A DNA stretch of 9,633 bases from DATMBL01 sp050735975. Its GTDB lineage: Bacteria > Desulfobacterota > Binatia > UBA9968. This document shows positions 6,132 through 9,633 of this stretch, one piece after another (positions within the stretch are counted from its first letter, which is position 1; the number at the start of each line of letters is the position of its first letter). Both the position numbers and the translations under genes were made by a program. The notes under the pieces were generated by a model, which made no database searches, had not been told where the DNA came from, and worked only from the letters and a program-made list of their open reading frames with translations. The stretch covers positions 1-9,633 of the forward strand of contig JBOHVS010000212.1 in assembly GCA_050735975.1 (NCBI GenBank). Reading direction: 5' to 3'.

Positions 6132-7307
6132 ATGAAAGGTGTTCTAGCGGGCATCAGAGTACTGGAGTTGGGCAACTTTATTTCGGGACCCTACGGGGCC
6201 ATGTTGCTGGCCGACATGGGCGCCGAGGTGATCAAGATTGAGAATCCGAAAGGCGGAGATCCCTTCCGGGGTTGGGATCTTGGCGGAGACCAACCGAACT
6301 TTTGGGCGTACAACCGGGGCAAGAAGAGCGTCACGTTGAATCTTCAGACGCCCGAGGGGAGGGAAATCTTTTATGGGTTCGTAAAAAAAGCGGACGTGGT
6401 CATGGAAAACTACCGGCCCGGCGTGACGAAGAAATTGGCTATCGACTACGAGACGCTTCGGGCAATGAACGAGAGGATCATTTATTGCTCGATCACGGGA
6501 ACTGGCCCGACCGGTCCCTATGTTAATCGCCCGGCCTATGACACCGTAGGTCAAGGGCTCGGCGGAATGTTAAGTCTCTTGATGGATGCCAAAAATCCGC
6601 GGCCAATCGGACCCGCCTATGCCGATTGCTTAAGCGGTATGTTTTCTGCCATCGGTGTCCTGGGTGCGTTGGTAGCTCGAGGACAAACCGGCAGGGGTCA
6701 ACATCTAGATGCCACGATGGCGGGAGCGATCCTGGGATTTTTAAACGCCCAAGCCACCGATACCCTCGCAACAGGCAAAGTGCCGGGCCCGTACTCACGT
6801 CCAATGCAGTCTCAAACTTACGCGTTTTCCGGTTCCGATGGTTTGCCGTTGGCGATTCACCTCTCGTCACCGCAAAAATTCTGGGAAGGGTTGTGCAAAG
6901 CCGTGGGCCGTCCGGAGCTCATCGACGATCCGCGCTTCAACACGCGGCCGAACCGCCGGAAAAATTACCAGGAACTGAGCAAAACCTTTGCCGAGTTCTT
7001 CAAAGAAAAGCCGCGCCCGTACTGGTTGGAGCAACTCGAAGCGAACGACGTTCCCCATACCCCTGTCTATAACCTGGCGGAAGTGTTTCAAGACCCGCAG
7101 ATCAAACACATGGGTTTGGAAATTCAAATCGACAGGCAGGACAAACCGGCGATTCGCACGGTGAAGTTTCCCATTGAATACGGCGAGACTAAAGTTCCGC
7201 ATCCCGCGCCGCCGCCGGAACTAGGCGAGCACAACTCTGAATTTTTGAAGGATCTCGCTTACGACGACAAGGCGATCGCGGAGCTAAAGGAAAAAGGTGT
7301 GATCTGA
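6132..7307 (+). CDS. CaiB/BaiF family III CoA transferase (391 aa)
   Basis: An intact family III CoA transferase, which transfers CoA between carboxylic acids through an aspartyl-CoA anhydride/thioester. The N-terminus has GIRVLELGNFISGPYGAMLL (7-26) and LADMGAEVIKIENP (26-39), the CoA-binding Rossmann-like start. NRGKKSVTLNL (61-71) and ADVVMENYRPG (87-97) follow. The likely catalytic residue is D165 in PAYADCLSGM, matching the Asp of formyl-CoA transferase. Next comes GRGQHLDATM (187-196). The C-terminal domain runs PYWLEQLEANDVP (296-308) to PPPELGEHN (360-368). I start at the ATG at 6132, not at the further upstream start at 6054. AGGAG (6118-6122) is 9 nt away and the extra 26 residues are Lys/Arg-rich with no family match. 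It diverges from the MmgE/PrpD gene and is a paralogue of the broken transferase at 1816-2221. The substrate pair is not determinable. Confidence 0.93.
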   Translation: MKGVLAGIRVLELGNFISGPYGAMLLADMGAEVIKIENPKGGDPFRGWDLGGDQPNFWAYNRGKKSVTLNLQTPEGREIFYGFVKKADVVMENYRPGVTKKLAIDYETLRAMNERIIYCSITGTGPTGPYVNRPAYDTVGQGLGGMLSLLMDAKNPRPIGPAYADCLSGMFSAIGVLGALVARGQTGRGQHLDATMAGAILGFLNAQATDTLATGKVPGPYSRPMQSQTYAFSGSDGLPLAIHLSSPQKFWEGLCKAVGRPELIDDPRFNTRPNRRKNYQELSKTFAEFFKEKPRPYWLEQLEANDVPHTPVYNLAEVFQDPQIKHMGLEIQIDRQDKPAIRTVKFPIEYGETKVPHPAPPPELGEHNSEFLKDLAYDDKAIAELKEKGVI

Positions 7308-7344
7308 GACAGAAGAATCCTCTCAGGCCCATCGGAACGTAGCG

Positions 7345-7365
7345 GGCATCCTATGCCGGCGGCAT
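7345..7365. repeat. Two mutually exclusive short hairpins
   Basis: GGCAT (7345-7349), CCT, ATGCC (7353-7357), GGC, GGCAT (7361-7365). The central ATGCC can pair with either flank, giving two 5-bp stems with 3-nt loops. It lies in the 125-bp gap after the CoA transferase. No T-tract follows, so it is not a clear terminator. The 8-mer GCGGCATA recurs at 7359-7366 and 7395-7402. Confidence 0.35.
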
Positions 7366-7432
7366 ATTCAATCGGCGACCTTTGGCGCGGCCTAGCGGCA
7401 TAGCGTTAGTAAATATGAGGACGAGGTGCTGA

Positions 7433-7699
7433 ATGCGAGACGTCGACATACAGGAAGTCGCGAAGATTCTAGCCGAGTGGAATCCGCTCGGTGAACAAGC
7501 CGCCACAGTTCTCGACTCCGATGGCTACAAAACCCAAGCGATTGATATTCTTTTTGAACTCTCGTCGAGCGACCAGCCGTCGAACCCTGCTCAAATGGTG
7601 CAAGAAGTCTTGAACGAGGCATTCGATCTTTCGTTACCTCTGGAGGCGTGCTTGGAGCCTACGAGAAAAATATTGGGCGTACTGCTTCAACGCTATTAG
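7433..7699 (+). CDS. Small DUF1871-like hypothetical protein (88 aa)
   Basis: A small acidic soluble protein with no signal peptide or membrane segment. The N-terminal EVAKILAEWNPLG (8-20) followed by DSDGYKTQAIDILFEL (28-43), then VQEVLNEAFDLSL (56-68) in the C-terminal half, recalls the DUF1871 type of short helical protein (a 'W-[ND]-P-[IL]-G' motif, then an acidic-Tyr stretch and two helices). That assignment is from pattern memory only. Function unknown. The ATG is preceded by GAGGTG (7423-7428), a reasonable Shine-Dalgarno match. It follows the CoA transferase by 125 bp and precedes the GNAT gene by 124 bp on the same strand. No functional link to the acyl-CoA genes is evident. Confidence 0.7.
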   Translation: MRDVDIQEVAKILAEWNPLGEQAATVLDSDGYKTQAIDILFELSSSDQPSNPAQMVQEVLNEAFDLSLPLEACLEPTRKILGVLLQRY

Positions 7700-7719
7700 A
7701 CCGCCGACAGCTATACGAA

Positions 7720-7758
7720 AGTTTGGTTGATACCACCGTAAGCAACCGGCGCCAAACT
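7720..7758. repeat. Inverted repeat between the small protein and the GNAT gene
   Basis: AGTTTGG (7720-7726) is matched by CCAAACT (7752-7758). An overlapping inner pair GGTTG (7725-7729)/CAACC (7743-7747) could lengthen or compete with the stem. There is no T-tract. It may be a transcript hairpin in the leader of the GNAT gene, or chance. Confidence 0.25.
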
Positions 7759-7823
7759 GGGCATTGTCCTCGGGTGATTGCCGATTGAAAACTCGATATA
7801 CAGTTGAGGAGTTTCGAGCCATC

Positions 7824-8294
7824 ATGCGACAAGCGACTGAACAAGATTTGGATTTTCTAGCGCAATGCTACGTAAACATCGCGCTTCATATGAAAGCAGG
7901 GTCGCAGGACCTCTACATATCGCGCCTTCCATCCTCCCCCGATGACGCAACACTGGCTCAAGTAGCCCGCTACGTAGGCCGCGATGGCGCAATCGCGTTG
8001 ATCGAAGAGTTGAACGGAAGGGCTGTGGGTTGCTTGTTGGGAACGATTGCCCATTCATCTTTTTCAGCGGCGCGACTCGACAACGTTGGTCACATCTCCG
8101 CGTGCTGGGTAGAGCCGGAGTTCCGCCAGTCGGGTATCGCTACCCGGCTGGTACGAGCCGCCGAGGACTGGTTTCAGGAGAAACGCGTGCTTCTGGTGGA
8201 GCTGTCGTATATGGCTACAAACGAGTTAGCCGCGGTCTCATGGCAACGCTTGGGCTACCAGCCGTTTAGGATATTCGCCTATAAACAATTATAG
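7824..8294 (+). CDS. GNAT family N-acetyltransferase (156 aa)
   Basis: A single-domain GNAT acetyltransferase, which moves an acetyl group from acetyl-CoA to an amine acceptor; the acceptor here is unknown. It opens MRQATEQDLDFLAQCYVNI, the common beta1-alpha1 pattern of the family. A beta strand pair around ALIEELNGRAVGCLLGTI (58-75) leads to motif A: HISACWVEPEFRQSGIATRL (90-109), containing the pyrophosphate loop R-Q-S-G-I-A (101-106). Motif B shows N133, A136, W140 and LGYQPF (143-148). I chose the ATG at 7824 because the family pattern begins there and GAGGAG (7806-7811) lies upstream, though its 12-nt spacing is long. A TTG at 7764 would add 20 residues with no family match. It converges with the exported protein gene on the other strand. 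Confidence 0.88.
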   Translation: MRQATEQDLDFLAQCYVNIALHMKAGSQDLYISRLPSSPDDATLAQVARYVGRDGAIALIEELNGRAVGCLLGTIAHSSFSAARLDNVGHISACWVEPEFRQSGIATRLVRAAEDWFQEKRVLLVELSYMATNELAAVSWQRLGYQPFRIFAYKQL

Positions 8295-8346
8295 CCAATG
8301 CCCACAAAGGAGTGCTCTAGCGATGCTAATCAAAGCAGTTGCACGG

Positions 8347-8379
8347 GTTCGAGCCGGTCTCGAGTCTCCCGGCTCAAAC
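8347..8379 (+). terminator. Candidate hairpin between convergent genes
   Basis: GAGCCG (8351-8356) pairs with CGGCTC (8370-8375) around a 13-nt loop. One mismatch later GTT (8347-8349) pairs with AAC (8377-8379). It lies in the 136-bp gap between the GNAT stop and the stop of the exported protein. The following tract is only pyrimidine-rich (TTCCTCTCTG), so it is a weak intrinsic terminator candidate for the plus strand. Confidence 0.3.
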
Positions 8380-8430
8380 TTCCTCTCTGTAAAATGCGGT
8401 CGCGACAGAACGAAATCGTTTTCAGGCTCC

Positions 8431-9591
8431 CTACGGATCCAGGAACCCAAAGCCGTACATCACTTTGAACAGCACATCCACCCCCTCGTTATCGAACTGT
8501 GCCTGGAGCCGGCCGAATACCCGGCCCCAGGAGCCGATGTCGGGCCCGCGGAAGTCGAATCCGGCGATGCCCATCGGAACCGGCGAAGACGCCTTCCGTT
8601 TAAAGTCGATACTGATCTTGTCTCTGATCTCCGTGCCGGCATCGACGAGCTTCAGATCGCTGTCGCGCTCGACACGGGTCCACCTCCGTTTGACGCCCAA
8701 GAAGGGAACCAACCGGCCCTGAAGGACGCCGTAGCCGCCTCGGACAAACACCTCGTGATTTCGGGACTTCACCTCCTCGCGCAATCGGCAGACCGCAACC
8801 ACGAACAGCGAACATACGTCTTGGCCCCCGACTTCCGCCTCCAAATCGTCGGCCTTCATCCACCAGCCTTGCCAGCCCGTGGCCAGGTAAAAGGCCGGGA
8901 GGCTCGACGGCACCCCGGCCAGCTCCACACCGCCCCCGTATTGGATTCCGTTGCCGGTTAGCTTGAAGCGGGTAGCCGGGTTTTCGAGTTTGACGCGCGT
9001 GCCCCCGATCACACCGTTGGCGGCAGGATTGAATGACCAGCCGAACGCTGAGAAGCCGGGGAGGCCGGCGGCGAGATCGAGACCGCCTCCGCCCATTTTC
9101 ATCTTGAATCTATTGGGGCTTTGATTTTTGAAGACCGCCACCTGGGTACCGTTGACGAAGATCCTTTCCGTCTCGTCGTCGATATGTAGATCCGTACGTT
9201 GGAAGATGCCGAAGGGACCGACCAGGAACCCTCCGAGGACACCGCCGGGATTCTGCACCATCCAGCCGGAAATGCCGACGACTTGGATGTCTTTAGAGGT
9301 AGTCTTCCCAGGTTCTACTGTCATTTTTGTTGTCTTGGTGACGTGATTACGCCCTTTTACCGTGACATCGTAGGAACCCTCTTCAATCTCATCCTTAACT
9401 GTTTGGCCCACTTCGGCGGTGATTGTTTTCGGCGGTCCCTGCGCGGGATCTTGCGGGGTGAAAGTGACCTCTACAGGACCGGGCGCGCCGACCAGATTGA
9501 TCTGCGCGGTTCCTACGACGGCGCAGACCAGGCGCGGGATCAAAAGAACCAAAAGCGCTACGACAAAAATGTTGGTCTTCCTTCGCTTCAT
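8431..9591 (-). CDS. Exported, likely outer-membrane protein with N-terminal beta-sandwich-like region (386 aa)
   Basis: Function not recognised. The N-terminus MKRRK plus a hydrophobic stretch (8-22) and VCA (22-24) is a signal peptide with a likely signal peptidase I site after A24. The Cys is preceded by Val, so a lipobox is unlikely. Residues about 28-105 form a short beta-rich region (VEVTFTPQD, ITAEVGQTVKDEIEEGSYDV, KTTKMTVEPGKTT) resembling PEGA or carboxypeptidase-regulatory-like folds. From about 110 on the chain is rich in Gly/Phe/Trp/Tyr alternating strands (GGFLVGPFGIF, GWSFNPAANG, GIQYGGGVELAG, AFYLATGWQGWWM, VFVRGGYGVLQGRLVPFLGV, GRLQAQF, VLFKVMYGFGF), as in a beta-barrel. The start ATG has AGGAGG (9602-9597) 5 nt upstream. 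The GTG two codons earlier overlaps that Shine-Dalgarno sequence and is rejected. It is separate from the acyl-CoA block; an adsorption, adhesion or transport role is only a guess. Confidence 0.8.
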   Translation of the reverse strand: MKRRKTNIFVVALLVLLIPRLVCAVVGTAQINLVGAPGPVEVTFTPQDPAQGPPKTITAEVGQTVKDEIEEGSYDVTVKGRNHVTKTTKMTVEPGKTTSKDIQVVGISGWMVQNPGGVLGGFLVGPFGIFQRTDLHIDDETERIFVNGTQVAVFKNQSPNRFKMKMGGGGLDLAAGLPGFSAFGWSFNPAANGVIGGTRVKLENPATRFKLTGNGIQYGGGVELAGVPSSLPAFYLATGWQGWWMKADDLEAEVGGQDVCSLFVVAVCRLREEVKSRNHEVFVRGGYGVLQGRLVPFLGVKRRWTRVERDSDLKLVDAGTEIRDKISIDFKRKASSPVPMGIAGFDFRGPDIGSWGRVFGRLQAQFDNEGVDVLFKVMYGFGFLDP

Positions 9592-9596
9592 CTCCA

Positions 9597-9602
9597 CCTC
9601 CT
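9597..9602 (-). promoter_or_regulatory. Shine-Dalgarno AGGAGG of the exported protein gene
   Basis: A perfect AGGAGG read on the minus strand, 5 nt before the ATG at 9591. It overlaps the alternative GTG start at 9597-9595, so the ATG is the real start. Confidence 0.75.
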
Positions 9603-9633
9603 ATTTGATGGTGAATTACGAAACCTGAGTCGC

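Noticed and set aside
8323..8961. A 212-residue plus-strand reading frame with AAGGAG 10 nt before its ATG.
   Set aside because: Nearly all of it is antisense to the exported protein gene, which has a signal peptide and a better Shine-Dalgarno. The translated product shows no recognisable domain.

Overview
The window reads as chromosomal DNA of an uncultured Gram-negative bacterium with moderately high GC. One gene encodes a secreted, probably outer-membrane protein. The main block is a dense set of acyl-CoA enzymes: acyl-CoA dehydrogenases, CaiB-type CoA transferases, an NDP-forming acyl-CoA synthetase and an MmgE/PrpD protein. Together with the decorated intergenic regions, this content recalls environmental 'deltaproteobacterial', Binatota-like or Rokubacteria-like metagenome genomes. 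That placement is a guess from gene style and is not proven by any marker gene.

Layout. From 1 to about 6000 everything lies on the minus strand, so transcription runs from high to low coordinates: MmgE/PrpD (5995-4628), NDP-forming acyl-CoA synthetase (4435-2297), a broken CaiB/BaiF CoA transferase (2221-1816), a 404-residue acyl-CoA dehydrogenase (1597-383), and the first 78 codons of a second acyl-CoA dehydrogenase that runs off the left edge (235-1). Divergent from this block is an intact CaiB/BaiF CoA transferase (6132-7307). Two small plus-strand genes follow: an 88-residue DUF1871-like protein (7433-7699) and a GNAT acetyltransferase (7824-8294). The right end holds a minus-strand exported protein with an N-terminal beta-sandwich-like region and a likely beta-barrel (9591-8431), convergent with the GNAT gene.

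How the genes may work together. The left block contains what is needed to activate an organic acid to its CoA thioester (synthetase or CoA transferase), desaturate it (two dehydrogenases) and process a hydroxy- or tricarboxylic-type intermediate (MmgE/PrpD). I infer a catabolic cluster for a carboxylic acid. The substrate cannot be read from the sequence.

The most unusual material is between the genes. The gap between the two dehydrogenases (264-379) is built almost entirely of diverged 7-bp tandem units of three or four different types. The leader of the 404-residue dehydrogenase carries a nested palindromic element (1610-1777) whose core is an array of 6-bp units that folds back on its complement with systematic G.U wobble pairs. 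The broken CoA transferase keeps its N-terminal 20 or so codons and its C-terminal 115 or so, with about 255 codons missing in between and a frame change at the junction. I found no RNA genes, CRISPR array, transposase or phage genes, and no clear novel multi-gene defence or mobile system.
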